Both the position numbers and the translations under genes were made by a program. Positions 52,459-61,904 of a DNA stretch of 64,000 bases are shown here, in pieces. Source of the stretch: Echinicola shivajiensis (lineage in GTDB: Bacteria > Bacteroidota > Bacteroidia > Cytophagales > Cyclobacteriaceae); assembly GCF_018642165.1 (NCBI RefSeq), contig NZ_JAHHZM010000002.1:515624-579623 (forward strand), written 5' to 3'. A model generated the notes under the pieces. That model did not search any database and was not told where the DNA came from. It saw nothing but the letters and a program-made list of their open reading frames with translations. How positions within the stretch are numbered: position 1 is the stretch's first letter; every line of letters begins with the position of its first letter.

Positions 52459-52460
52459 TT

Positions 52461-52877
52461 TTGAGAAGTGCTGCGGAAATAAGTGTCATTGACTTTTCGT
52501 CTGAGGCAAGCATAAAAGCTGTTAAAAGTGGCGGTCCAGGAGGGCAAAATGTCAATAAAGTGAATACAAAAGTTGTATTGGTCTTTGATATTGAGTCAAG
52601 TCAATTATTTGATGAAGAAGAGAAAGATAAGTTAAGAAAAGGCCTATCAGAAAGTCTTAATGCAGATGGAACCTTACAAATTACTGTCCAAGAAAGTCGG
52701 TCCCAGCTACAGAATAAAACCATAGCCCTGAAGAAGTTGCAAAAAGTATTGAGTGGCGTTTTTGTGAGGAAAAAAGTAAGAAAGGCAACCAAACCAGGCA
52801 AGGCAGCAGTTAAGAGGAGGTTGGAAAGTAAAAAGAAGCAGGCGGAAAAGAAACAGTGGAGAAAGAAGCTTTATTAG
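52461..52877 (+). CDS. arfB: ArfB/YaeJ-type peptidyl-tRNA hydrolase
   Basis: 138 residues. The GGQ motif is at residues 27-29 in VKSGGPGGQNVNKVNTKVVL, followed by the long basic C-terminal helix (KKVRKATKPGKAAVKRRLES) that enters the mRNA channel. It frees peptides on stalled ribosomes. No ATG is available: the likely start is TTG at 52461, two bases past the AraC stop. So the start is uncertain. Confidence 0.88.
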   Translation: MRSAAEISVIDFSSEASIKAVKSGGPGGQNVNKVNTKVVLVFDIESSQLFDEEEKDKLRKGLSESLNADGTLQITVQESRSQLQNKTIALKKLQKVLSGVFVRKKVRKATKPGKAAVKRRLESKKKQAEKKQWRKKLY

Positions 52878-52883
52878 TCCAAT

Positions 52884-53480
52884 ATGAAGGATAAATTACT
52901 ATTGCCCAATGAATTTATGGACAGGGATTTTGATCTTTTGTTCCCGCCGAAAATTCGACAGCTTTCCTCTAGGCATTGGACTCCCTTACCAATTGTCAAG
53001 CAGACCCTTGAATTTTTATGCCAGGATGAAAATACCAAGATTTTGGACATTGGTTCAGGTTCCGGAAAATTCTGTTTGATAGGGGCAATGCAATCAAAGT
53101 GCACTTTTTATGGAGTGGAGAAACGTGCACCTTTGGTGAAGATCTCTAGAAAAATAGCCAATGAATTGGGTTTGGACAGGCGGGTAATTTTTTTACATTC
53201 TTCAGTAGAGGAATTGGATTTGAAACAATTCGATGCATTTTATTTTTTTAATTCCTTCCATGAAAACTTGGATACCATTGATGCGATAGATAAGGATGCT
53301 GTAGTTAATGAGGAAATTTATCAAAGCTATACGCTGTACCTGAAAAGCCAACTTGATGCTATGCCCATGGGAACCCGAGTAGCAACCTATTGTTCAGATT
53401 CAGAGGCGATTCCTAATAGTTACCTTCAGAGGGCTTCCTTGGCGAAAGGCAAATTAGTCTTTTGGGAAAAGCGATATTGA
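52884..53480 (+). CDS. SAM-dependent methyltransferase
   Basis: 198 residues. SAM motif I is KILDIGSGSGKFCLI (about 52-66), and the acidic GVEKRAPL follows (about 77-84). FNSFHENLDTIDAI stands where the substrate-catalysing motif would be. The fold is class I; the substrate is unknown. It follows arfB 6 bases later. Confidence 0.82.
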   Translation: MKDKLLLPNEFMDRDFDLLFPPKIRQLSSRHWTPLPIVKQTLEFLCQDENTKILDIGSGSGKFCLIGAMQSKCTFYGVEKRAPLVKISRKIANELGLDRRVIFLHSSVEELDLKQFDAFYFFNSFHENLDTIDAIDKDAVVNEEIYQSYTLYLKSQLDAMPMGTRVATYCSDSEAIPNSYLQRASLAKGKLVFWEKRY

Positions 53481-53529
53481 TCCAGAGGGGAGTAGTTTTT
53501 AACTTGAGTTAAAGTGTTTTGAACCTTGT

Positions 53530-54399
53530 TTAATCCATGGCGCAAATCTCTTCAGGCAGCTCCACTTCAATAGTATGATGTGAAAAAGGATAGGCCTTTA
53601 GGAGAGTCCTCAATTCCTTTTTCAGTAACAGTACTTCGTCAAATCCTGCTACTTCTTTGAGTTTTATATGTGCCGTGAAAACATGCTTTTCACCATCAAG
53701 TGACCAGATATGCACATGGTGAATGGAAGCCACATGGGGAAGGGCCTTGATTTTTGCGGTGATTTCTTGCTCATCAATTTCTTTAGGACTGGCCTGTAAA
53801 AAGATCATCAAGGTTTCCTTCAATCTTTTGATTACATTCCAAAGGATATAAAGGGTTATCAATATGGATAGCGCGGGATCGAGATAGGGAGTCTCCCAGA
53901 ACATCATGATAATCGAGGCTACCAATACTGCAGCCCAGCCCAAAACATCCTCAATTAGGTGCCATGAGATGACCTTTTCATTTAGGGTTTTACCATGACT
54001 AAGCTTAAATGCTGCATAGCCATTTACAAGGACTCCAATGATTGCAAAAATCATCATGCCCTTGGCATCCGAGAACTCTGGCTCAAAAAGCCGCATAAAA
54101 CTCTCACGAATGATAAATATAGAACCAACTATGAGTACAAGGCTGTTAATCAATGCTCCCAACAAGGAGAATCTCTTATAGCCAAAGGTAAATGTATTGG
54201 TGGCGTCCTTTTTTGATTTATTATCCAAATACCAGGAAAGCCCAAGTGAGAGGCTGTCTCCAAGATCGTGGAGGGCGTCAGAAATTATGGCGATACTATT
54301 GACATAGATGCCTCCAAAAAACTCCAAAATGGTGAATGCCAGATTGAGAAAAAAAGCTGTTTTTATGTTGTTTTGACCATGGTGATGATGGTGCGACAT
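53530..54399 (-). CDS. Cation diffusion facilitator (CDF) exporter
   Basis: 289 residues. N-terminal MSHHHHHGQ is a metal-rich start. Six helices follow, with AIISDALHDLGDSLSLGLSW carrying the HxxxD-type metal site in helix 2 and ISWHLIEDVLGWAAVL in helix 5. The C-terminal domain has VASIHHVHIWSLDGEKHVFT. It exports zinc or a similar cation. It is convergent with the methyltransferase gene. Confidence 0.92.
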   Translation of the reverse strand: MSHHHHHGQNNIKTAFFLNLAFTILEFFGGIYVNSIAIISDALHDLGDSLSLGLSWYLDNKSKKDATNTFTFGYKRFSLLGALINSLVLIVGSIFIIRESFMRLFEPEFSDAKGMMIFAIIGVLVNGYAAFKLSHGKTLNEKVISWHLIEDVLGWAAVLVASIIMMFWETPYLDPALSILITLYILWNVIKRLKETLMIFLQASPKEIDEQEITAKIKALPHVASIHHVHIWSLDGEKHVFTAHIKLKEVAGFDEVLLLKKELRTLLKAYPFSHHTIEVELPEEICAMD

Positions 54400-54467
54400 A
54401 GCAGTTTGAATTAATGATTTTCAAAATTAAAAATACTACTAAATTCATTCCACTCAGTTGCAATTAG

Positions 54468-54998
54468 CTATTTTAGAGGTTTGTCTAAGTTGTTATAGTA
54501 TTTGATTTTTTCATTTAGCAATTTGAAGTCTAATTTTCCCCGGACTTCTTTCAGATGGTCAACAATAGCCAAGGATTTATTTAATCTGCTGTGGCTGTTT
54601 TTGACTTTGAGGACTATGTATATCAAGCTCCTTTGTTTTCCCATAGTCAAGGACTTGAAATACCCGTTTCCTTCTTCATCTTGATCCAAGAGTACTTGAA
54701 GCTCCTCAGGCATTTCATGTCCATATTCCGAGTGGTCTTTCTCAAGTTTTAAACCAACTGTATCTCCTTCGTTAAGGCTCAGGTCCTCCCTTATTTTTTG
54801 ATTGATTAGTATAAACCAGTATTCCTTGGTCTTCATTAAAGCTGCCTGAAAGGAAGTGCTTCCAAGGTGGCAAATCACCCTTCTATTGTCCTTATCAATA
54901 AATTGATCAGCTATTTCAGCAGGGACGGGGATATGGTATTGCCAGAGTTTGGAATGGAAATTCTCCAAAACAGCTTCAAAGGAAATGGTCTTCATCAT
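54468..54998 (-). CDS. DUF1905/YdeI-like protein
   Basis: 176 residues. The N-terminal DUF1905 domain (FEAVLENFHSKLWQYHIPVP, VICHLGSTSFQAALMKTKEY) precedes an OmdA-type tail (MPEELQVLLDQDEEGNGYFK, LTMGKQRSLIYIVLKVKN). It shares the tail type with the pair near 7-8.6 kb, but the N-terminal domain differs. The function is unknown. It is transcribed with gap upstream, 14 bases apart. Confidence 0.8.
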   Translation of the reverse strand: MMKTISFEAVLENFHSKLWQYHIPVPAEIADQFIDKDNRRVICHLGSTSFQAALMKTKEYWFILINQKIREDLSLNEGDTVGLKLEKDHSEYGHEMPEELQVLLDQDEEGNGYFKSLTMGKQRSLIYIVLKVKNSHSRLNKSLAIVDHLKEVRGKLDFKLLNEKIKYYNNLDKPLK

Positions 54999-55012
54999 CA
55001 GTAGGTCAACGA

Positions 55013-56014
55013 TTATTCAAATTGGCTTAGTTTTAATACTAGATCAACTACTCTATTGGCGTATCCCGATTCATTGTCGTACCAACCTATCAATTTTACG
55101 AAGTTGCCTTTTACCTCTGTTAAATCAGAGTCAAATATACAGGAGTGTGGGTTTCCAATAATATCAGATGATACCAATGGATCTTCAATATATTCCAAAT
55201 AGCCCTTCATTGCACCTTCTGAGGCTTCTTTAAAGACATTATTGATTGCTTCTCTGTTGGTATCTTTTTTCAGGATTACATTCATTTCTGTCAATGAACC
55301 ATCAGGTACAGGTACCCTATAGGCCATGGCATGGATTTTTCCTTTGATTTCTGGCATCACCAGCTCAACAGCTTTGGCTGCATTGGTAGTCGTAGGGATA
55401 ATGGAGCAGGCAGCAGCCCTAGCCCTTCTAAGATCCCGGTGGGGAGCATCTTGAAGGTTCTGGTCAGCTGTATAGGAATGTACAGTAGATACAAATCCTC
55501 TATCAATGCCAAATTCTTCCTCCAAGACTTTTATCATTGGGGCCAGACAGTTGGTGGTGCAGGAAGCATTGGAAATAATTCTTTCCTTTCCAGTAATGGT
55601 ATGATCATTCACACCTAGGACAACAGTAGGAACTTCACCTAGGGCAGGAGCAGAGATGATTACCCTTTTTGCCCCAGCTTGTAGGTGTTCTTCTGCTTTC
55701 TCCTTAGAAACAAATCGACCTGTACATTCAATTACCAAGTCTATGTTCAAGTCTTTCCATGGTAACTTGGCGGGATCTTTTTCACCATATATATGTATGG
55801 TTTTGCCATTGACCATGATATTGGAATCTTGGGTGATGACTTCCCCTTGAAAGCGCCCATGTACAGAATCGTATTTCAAGAGGTGGGAAAGGTTTTTAAT
55901 GTCCATCAGATCGTTGATGGCTATCACATCCACTTGAGGGTTTTTCTCTAGAAGTTTAAAAGTGTATCGGCCAATTCGGCCAAAGCCATTGATGGCTACC
56001 TTGATTTTTGCCAT
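55013..56014 (-). CDS. gap: Glyceraldehyde-3-phosphate dehydrogenase, type I
   Basis: 333 residues. NAD site AINGFGRIGR (8-17), the catalytic C152 in SNASCTTNCLAP, and the substrate loop HSYTADQNLQDAPHRDLRRA are all intact. It oxidises glyceraldehyde 3-phosphate in glycolysis and gluconeogenesis. The length and motif set are standard. It leads a two-gene unit with the DUF1905 protein. Confidence 0.96.
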   Translation of the reverse strand: MAKIKVAINGFGRIGRYTFKLLEKNPQVDVIAINDLMDIKNLSHLLKYDSVHGRFQGEVITQDSNIMVNGKTIHIYGEKDPAKLPWKDLNIDLVIECTGRFVSKEKAEEHLQAGAKRVIISAPALGEVPTVVLGVNDHTITGKERIISNASCTTNCLAPMIKVLEEEFGIDRGFVSTVHSYTADQNLQDAPHRDLRRARAAACSIIPTTTNAAKAVELVMPEIKGKIHAMAYRVPVPDGSLTEMNVILKKDTNREAINNVFKEASEGAMKGYLEYIEDPLVSSDIIGNPHSCIFDSDLTEVKGNFVKLIGWYDNESGYANRVVDLVLKLSQFE

Positions 56015-56217
56015 GCTTATTTTACCAATTTGGGTTATAATTTCTGCATGTGAAATTACTAAAGAACGGGCAAATTGACTACAGTTAAATTTTTCTCCTT
56101 CGTTTCCAGTTGGTTGTAAGAAAATACCAAATAATTTTTGGTTGGGTTTTGCATTGTTAATTTAACCCTCTATATTTGCATCACCTTAAAGAAAAGGCAA
56201 GGAAATAAAAACAAAAT

Positions 56218-56289
56218 GGTCCGTTCGTCTAGGGGTTAGGACGCATCCCTTTCACGGATGAAACACGGGTTCGATTCCCGTACGGACTA
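56218..56289 (+). tRNA. tRNA-Glu (TTC), copy 1
   Basis: The 72-base cloverleaf starts GGTCCGTTCG and ends ACGGACTA; the acceptor stem pairs with a G-U end. Anticodon TTC lies at 56251-56253 in loop CTTTCAC; the T arm is ACGGGTTCGATTCCCGT. The base after the discriminator begins CCA, so only this copy encodes the CCA tail. Confidence 0.96.
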
Positions 56290-56316
56290 CCATTTTAGCC
56301 TTGTCTTTTCGATTAT

Positions 56317-56388
56317 GGTCCGTTCGTCTAGGGGTTAGGACGCATCCCTTTCACGGATGAAACACGGGTTCGATTCCCGTACGGACTA
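56317..56388 (+). tRNA. tRNA-Glu (TTC), copy 2
   Basis: Identical to copy 1 over all 72 bases. It lacks a genomic CCA (followed by CGACAAAG). Confidence 0.96.
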
Positions 56389-56476
56389 CGACAAAGTGAT
56401 GTTTTCATCATTTCTGATTGCTCTTTTGAGCATGATGAATTTTTGTTTTATGGTTGTTAGTGGTTAAAGTGAATGG

Positions 56477-56508
56477 AAAATCCTGCTTTATTTAAGCAGG
56501 ATTTTTTT
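56477..56508 (+). terminator. Terminator after tRNA-Glu copy 2
   Basis: Arms ATCCTGCTT / AAGCAGGAT with T7 after. It belongs to the duplicated downstream unit. Confidence 0.8.
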
Positions 56509-56544
56509 ATTAAAAAGGACAGCTTGTGCTTGTCTATGGATTAT

Positions 56545-56616
56545 GGTCCGTTCGTCTAGGGGTTAGGACGCATCCCTTTCACGGATGAAACACGGGTTCG
56601 ATTCCCGTACGGACTA
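56545..56616 (+). tRNA. tRNA-Glu (TTC), copy 3
   Basis: Identical to the other two copies, again without CCA. It starts exactly 228 bases after copy 2, and the sequence following it is a diverged duplicate of that after copy 2. Confidence 0.96.
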
Positions 56617-56705
56617 CGACAAAGCGATGTTTTCATCAGTCCCGATTGCTCAAATGAGCATGACGGATATTTGTTTTATGGTTGTTAGTGGTTAAAGTGA
56701 ATTGA

Positions 56706-56736
56706 AAAAACCTGCTTTTTTAAGCAGGTTTTTTTT
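56706..56736. terminator. Terminator after tRNA-Glu copy 3 (bidirectional)
   Basis: Arms AACCTGCTT / AAGCAGGTT with T8 after and A6 before, so it can serve the convergent SGNH hydrolase gene too. Confidence 0.82.
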
Positions 56737-56737
56737 G

Positions 56738-58192
56738 TTATCTAGGTAAGTCATTTCCCATATAAGCATTTGGATTCACCTTGGGAATAACTGCATTCCA
56801 TTTTTGGTTTATTGCTTCTGCACATAGGTTGCTGATAAATGCGTGTGTGCGGGCATTGGGATGAATTCCATCTACAGAAAAGCCCCCATTGGGAGGGATG
56901 ATACTAGCCGTTAATATGGCCCCTCCTGAATTTATTTCACCGTTTTGTAATTGGTCAAAAAAAGATTGGATATTGATCAACACCAATCTCTCAGCGTTTG
57001 CGCTGACCGTATTGGTAATATAAGAATTAAAGGTGCTGATTTTTGAGTTGATTTCATCTTGCTCCTCTGGTGTCAGTACATATTCGTCTTCCACTGGAAA
57101 TTCAACACCTCTTTGTGGACTGTTTTCCCTTGGGGTTAAAGCTTCTGAAAGCAATAAGACAGCTTTATCTTCCATTGTGCTTTGACGCATTGATGGCATT
57201 CCTAATGCGCTTAGGTCTGTAAGGTTTTCATCTTCCATCACAAAGGCATTTAATCCAGCTTCAAACCTAATGGTCCTGTAATTGCGCTCTTCCTCCGAAA
57301 TGAGTCCAAGGCTTTGGGCCTGAATCAAGCCTCCGTTATAAGCAGCGTAACCTTGATTAACCTGATCAGCTTCTGCTTGGCTCAAAGGAAGAGGGTTATA
57401 AGGGACCAGATTGAAATAGGGCAAATCCACGATTTGAGGAATATTAAACACCATTCCATTGGCCGATTCATTGGCTGTGAGCAATGTATTGAGTGCTGCG
57501 GTAAAACGGATTTGGAAATCTTCATCTGAGGTGAGAATCGAAGGGTCAGCAGCTCCACCTATGGCATAGCCGAGAACATCATTGCCTCCGAGCCAAAAAC
57601 TGAAAAATGATCCTCCATTGGTCAGTGCACTTGCTGCGTCTCCGATCAGTGTGGATTGACCGGGATTGCTGGCAAATCGAGCATAAAGCGGGTTATAGGC
57701 AGGATTGTTTCCACTAGGTGGTCCTCCGGTTAAAGGAGTAAGTGCTTGTCCTAGGGTAATACCTGGAACTGAGAAATTATTGAGTTCAGACTTATCACCA
57801 GTATAAGCAGCAGGTAAGTCTCCAGGACCGATAGGAGCAGGTAATACCTGTCCCAATAGTGGATTATTGGTCAGTATTAACCTCCCCAAAGGACCATTCG
57901 GCCCCATGGCAAAAAATCCATTTTCAGAATTTATATCTGGACTGTTAAAAGCACCGCCACCCACTTGCTCAAACTGCTGGGCCAAAATCACCATAAAGGA
58001 ATTTTGTTGGCCCCGGTTATAAAGGGCTCCGTCCATATATCCCGCAGTGATGGAGTTGCCCACTGCTATGGTTTTAGAAAAGTCTGCCTCACCGGGATCA
58101 GGATTTTCCTGCGGCAAATCAGGAAAATCATATTGACAAGCTGAGAAAAACAAAGTCAATAGCAGTAAATATAAATGTCTTTGGGTTTTCAT
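56738..58192 (-). CDS. SGNH/GDSL-hydrolase lipoprotein, partner of the TonB receptor
   Basis: 484 residues with a lipoprotein signal (LLLLTLFFSAC, cysteine near residue 19). The GDSL block I is seen as AVGNSITAGYMDGALYN (about 42-58), a variant with GNSIT; block III is LGGNDVLGYA; the block V His is in FSVDGIHPNARTHA near the C terminus. It probably hydrolyses an ester at the cell surface. It lies 11 bases after the TonB receptor, so the product of the hydrolase could be taken up by it. Confidence 0.85.
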   Translation of the reverse strand: MKTQRHLYLLLLTLFFSACQYDFPDLPQENPDPGEADFSKTIAVGNSITAGYMDGALYNRGQQNSFMVILAQQFEQVGGGAFNSPDINSENGFFAMGPNGPLGRLILTNNPLLGQVLPAPIGPGDLPAAYTGDKSELNNFSVPGITLGQALTPLTGGPPSGNNPAYNPLYARFASNPGQSTLIGDAASALTNGGSFFSFWLGGNDVLGYAIGGAADPSILTSDEDFQIRFTAALNTLLTANESANGMVFNIPQIVDLPYFNLVPYNPLPLSQAEADQVNQGYAAYNGGLIQAQSLGLISEEERNYRTIRFEAGLNAFVMEDENLTDLSALGMPSMRQSTMEDKAVLLLSEALTPRENSPQRGVEFPVEDEYVLTPEEQDEINSKISTFNSYITNTVSANAERLVLINIQSFFDQLQNGEINSGGAILTASIIPPNGGFSVDGIHPNARTHAFISNLCAEAINQKWNAVIPKVNPNAYMGNDLPR

Positions 58193-58203
58193 ATAGCTTG
58201 GAT

Positions 58204-61095
58204 TTAGTTCAATAACTCGTCAAATGTTATACTGATATAATAAATGGCTCCCACTTTAGGTCCGCCATAATTCAGGGTATACCTTTTGTTCAAGACATTG
58301 GATCCTCCAAGTTTGAGCACGGACTTGATAGCCTTTACTTTATAGTTGACCTGGGCATCCAAAAGACCTACTTCGGGAACTTCTCCACGTGCAAATGAAG
58401 ATTCCCATCTAAAGGCAGTTTGGTAGCGGTAATTGATTCCAAACCCAAGACGATCTGTCAATTTTCTGTTTCCAAAACTCAAGTTGAATTTATGCTCAGG
58501 AGTATTAAAATCAGCTAAAAAGCCTTCTGGGATATCACTGATTAGTTTATTATAATTATAATTACCGCCAATGGTAAAACTTCTAGGAAGACTGTATTCA
58601 AGTCCTAAAGCGGCTCCATTTGCCCTAACTGTATTGCCGACCAAGTTGGTGTAGGTTTGGAAAGTGTTTTCCTGTCCTGGTGTGGTGATTGGGGTCAATA
58701 ATGAAGGCGCATTAACAGCATTGATGGCCAATTGGTCTTCACTGATAGGCGTTGGATACACAGGTCCCGGGGCCTTTCTCACTGCTGTTTGAGTAATAAA
58801 GTCGTTATAGGAATTGAAATAGTAGGCAAAGTCTACCAGCAATCTATTGTCTAGAATTAGGCCTTTATAACCGATTTCAAAGGAATTCACTTGTTCGGGC
58901 CTTAGCGCTGGAAGGTCATTTACCGCTACCAGCAAACTAGTGGCTTCAGGATCAACAGGGCTTAATCCAGAGCTGACAGCGGCAGTATAATCGTTGACTG
59001 AAGCTAGACTAAATGCATTTTCAAATATTTTATATTTCTGTCTGTAATAGGGGAGTCCTCCCAGTAGTCTTGCAGAAACCACGTTAAGGTCGATATGTTG
59101 GCCCTGAGTTGTGGGCATTCTAAATCCAGTCTGATAAGACAGTCGAATATTAGAATTTCCCTGAGTGATTACGGCAGAAATTCTTGGATTAACCTGTCCT
59201 TTGAAATTTTCATTTTTATCATATCTCAGGGAGGCCATTAGCTTCAAATGGTTTTTCCATAATGACTTGGAAGCCTGAGCAAAAGCACCAAACTCTGAAA
59301 TGGTAATATCGTTTCCTTCTCCGTCAGGGAAAATGGTTCCTCCTGAGCTAAGATCATAAAGCCTATAGCTTGCTCCTGCCTGAAGGTTGATAAAATCAAT
59401 TTCATTTTTAAAATCATATTGGCCCTCCGTCATATACATGCGTGAGCGATCATTGAATAGTGAGCCTTGGGGAACAAAATCAGATTTTATCTCTTCTGCT
59501 GTACTATTGTACAATTCAGAACCTGGGGTATATCTTCCTACATCTGCTATATTTCTCGCAAACTGGTGAGCAGCTGCTTGCTGGTCAATACTTCCTGGGG
59601 CACCGGGAACTACTCCTTGTTGGGCTAGGGAGAGTAGGTAAGCTAAGGTATATTCGCCAAACCAAGTGGTATTATCCTTCCAAGTGTCATTGATTCGAAC
59701 GCCGGTCAAATCAGCGATAAATGATCCTCCTGAGTTTTCCCGGGTGGTATAGGTCCTTAAGAAGAAATTATCTCCCTTCAGCTCTAGTTTATGTTGAGTG
59801 ATATTAAACTCTGACAGGGAATATCTCTGTGCTCCAGTGTAAACAGAGGTTCCCGAGCCATAATTAACGGTATAGGAGAGTTCTACTTGGTCATTTATCC
59901 TATAGTGCAATGCTCCGTTGAATTTATAATTGGATGCGCCATAATCTACTAAATACCTTTCTTCATAGCCTGTTCTAGAAACAACCTGGTCAGGAATGCT
60001 AGGAATATAATCACCGATCCCCAAATTGTTTGCTGCTTGTTGAACAGAGGTCAGGTTTCTTAATAATCCTATATTATTGGCCACTTCGTCCCCGAAAACA
60101 TGGATCCTGTTAGCGCCTGGATTGAACGGCAAATTACCTTGACTTACCGCATTAAGATCGGACATATCAGTACCGTACCAGTCTGTGGCCTCCATTAGTG
60201 AACCACTGAGTTTGAAAGCCCATTTATTATTAAAGGCCTTGGCGTATCGAATGGCTGCCTCATAGATAGGTTGAACACTTTGTGGTTCTCCTTCCGTGCC
60301 ATTGAAATGGTTAAAAGCCTGTTTGTAATAAGCACTTAGGCCTTGGTAATCAAAGGGGCTTTTGCTATTGACCAGTAGAATTCCATTGAAAGCATTCGGA
60401 CCATAGAGGGCCGAAGAAGCTCCGGGAATAAGCTCAACACTTTCCACGTCCAGTTCTGAAGGGCCATTAAGGTTACTGATGGGGAAATTCAAGGCTGGAG
60501 CCTGAGTATCCATTCCATCGATAAGCTGTACAAACCTGGTATTGCCAGTGGAGTTAAATCCTCTGGCATTGATGATTTGGAAATTGATGGATGAGGAACT
60601 CACATCCACCCCTTTTAGGTTACCTATGGCCTTATAATAATTATCGCTGGGAGAGCCTTTTATGCTCAATATGTCCATTTTTTCTATGGATACCGGAGAG
60701 CTTAATATACTTTCCTCTACCCGAGAAGCAGAGACGACCACTTCTTGGCCCAAAAGTGTCTGTTCTTCCAGGGAAATTTGTAGGTCTTCGGTATTGCTTT
60801 GGTCAATAGTTACTTCTTTACTGGTATAACCAACCATGGAAAAAATAAGGACTAGAGGAGGAGCTTGATGAACACTCAATGAAAAATTCCCATCTAAATC
60901 TGTAATGGTTCCTATCACCTTCCCTTTAACAAGAATATTCACTCCAATCAGCCTTTCATTACTGTACTCATCAATTACAGATCCTGAAATTACTGTTGTT
61001 GGTTCCTGTGCAAACAGCTGCGTTTGGTAACATACCAAAAGACAAACTGTAAATAGGGAATACAGCCAGTGGTAGTTTGGCATTCGTTTTCTCAT
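58204..61095 (-). CDS. TonB-dependent receptor (large)
   Basis: 963 residues. The N terminus has a signal peptide (LFTVCLLVCYQTQLFAQ), a carboxypeptidase-like domain (ISGSVIDEYSNERLIGVNIL) and the plug (VSSSSINFQIINARGFNSTG). The barrel follows and ends ISITFDELLN. The start at 61095 gives an arginine-rich n-region; M5 is possible. No SusD gene is adjacent. Its downstream partner is an SGNH hydrolase lipoprotein. The substrate is likely an ester-bearing molecule. Confidence 0.88.
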   Translation of the reverse strand: MRKRMPNYHWLYSLFTVCLLVCYQTQLFAQEPTTVISGSVIDEYSNERLIGVNILVKGKVIGTITDLDGNFSLSVHQAPPLVLIFSMVGYTSKEVTIDQSNTEDLQISLEEQTLLGQEVVVSASRVEESILSSPVSIEKMDILSIKGSPSDNYYKAIGNLKGVDVSSSSINFQIINARGFNSTGNTRFVQLIDGMDTQAPALNFPISNLNGPSELDVESVELIPGASSALYGPNAFNGILLVNSKSPFDYQGLSAYYKQAFNHFNGTEGEPQSVQPIYEAAIRYAKAFNNKWAFKLSGSLMEATDWYGTDMSDLNAVSQGNLPFNPGANRIHVFGDEVANNIGLLRNLTSVQQAANNLGIGDYIPSIPDQVVSRTGYEERYLVDYGASNYKFNGALHYRINDQVELSYTVNYGSGTSVYTGAQRYSLSEFNITQHKLELKGDNFFLRTYTTRENSGGSFIADLTGVRINDTWKDNTTWFGEYTLAYLLSLAQQGVVPGAPGSIDQQAAAHQFARNIADVGRYTPGSELYNSTAEEIKSDFVPQGSLFNDRSRMYMTEGQYDFKNEIDFINLQAGASYRLYDLSSGGTIFPDGEGNDITISEFGAFAQASKSLWKNHLKLMASLRYDKNENFKGQVNPRISAVITQGNSNIRLSYQTGFRMPTTQGQHIDLNVVSARLLGGLPYYRQKYKIFENAFSLASVNDYTAAVSSGLSPVDPEATSLLVAVNDLPALRPEQVNSFEIGYKGLILDNRLLVDFAYYFNSYNDFITQTAVRKAPGPVYPTPISEDQLAINAVNAPSLLTPITTPGQENTFQTYTNLVGNTVRANGAALGLEYSLPRSFTIGGNYNYNKLISDIPEGFLADFNTPEHKFNLSFGNRKLTDRLGFGINYRYQTAFRWESSFARGEVPEVGLLDAQVNYKVKAIKSVLKLGGSNVLNKRYTLNYGGPKVGAIYYISITFDELLN

Positions 61096-61237
61096 GTTAA
61101 ATTGGGTTTGTTTATTAGGAATATACTAAAAATAATTTTTTAACGAATGTTTTAAGCCAGTAAAAAAAGGGGCAATACAGGCTGCCAGAAAGCAGGATTT
61201 TCTAACCTATTGATTGTTTGTTTTTTGTATAAATAAA

Positions 61238-61267
61238 AACGCCAGTATTTTATGAAATACTGGCGTT
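61238..61267 (-). terminator. Terminator after gldC
   Basis: Arms AACGCCAGTATTT / AAATACTGGCGTT, 4-base loop, with T5 on the minus strand. Confidence 0.84.
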
Positions 61268-61300
61268 CAATATATTTAAACTGTAAATGTAAATAAGCTG

Positions 61301-61642
61301 TTATTTTACATTTTTATTTTCTTCATTCACATGTTGAACCAATCTATCGCAAAGATCTTTCATTTCTTCAGACATATATTCATCACCGGTGCTGTTCAGA
61401 ATTGTTTGGGCCATACCGCCCAAAATGTCAATATAGAATCTTTTCATTTCTACAACTGACATTTCCTCTGTCCAAAGATCGATTCTAAGTGTGCTGTGGT
61501 TTAGATTATCCCAAACATTTAAACTTATACTTTTGGTTTGTTCCGAACCATCACCTTCTTTGTCGGTAGCATCCCATTCAATGGTTTTTGGCAGGTTCTT
61601 TTCGTCAAGATTAATTTTAAACTTTATCTCAGAATTTTTCAT
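61301..61642 (-). CDS. gldC: Gliding motility protein GldC
   Basis: 113 residues matching GldC: EIKFKINLDEKNLPKTIEWD at the start, SISLNVWDNLNHSTLRIDLW in the middle and FYIDILGGMAQTILNSTG. GldC is a small protein that improves gliding in Flavobacterium and relatives. gldB is usually next to it but is not seen here. It supports the assignment of this DNA to Bacteroidota. Confidence 0.9.
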   Translation of the reverse strand: MKNSEIKFKINLDEKNLPKTIEWDATDKEGDGSEQTKSISLNVWDNLNHSTLRIDLWTEEMSVVEMKRFYIDILGGMAQTILNSTGDEYMSEEMKDLCDRLVQHVNEENKNVK

Positions 61643-61904
61643 GTGTTGGTTTCAATTTTAGATTGCAAAACTACTAAAGAATGACTTGAGTTCCCCAAAA
61701 AAAGATAAAGAATTCTTTTAAATTCTTAGTTAAGGGTCTTTTACGGAATATAAGGTAAGAATTAATATTTTGGTATTCTTCTTGATTCAGAGGGATGTTG
61801 TTAAACCCTATATATATGTTATAGAAAGATTCAATTTGCTGATGTCTATTCATGATTGATGAAAAATTGAATTCATAAATCATTAGTTTTGGAAAAAAAA
61901 TAAT

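Noticed and set aside
56218..56616. Possible CRISPR array from equally spaced identical repeats
   Set aside because: The repeats are full tRNA-Glu cloverleaves with unequal spacing (99 and 228 bases).
61674..61883. 69-codon minus-strand frame between gldC and the DUF2147 gene
   Set aside because: No recognisable family and positioned where the promoters of both divergent genes must be.
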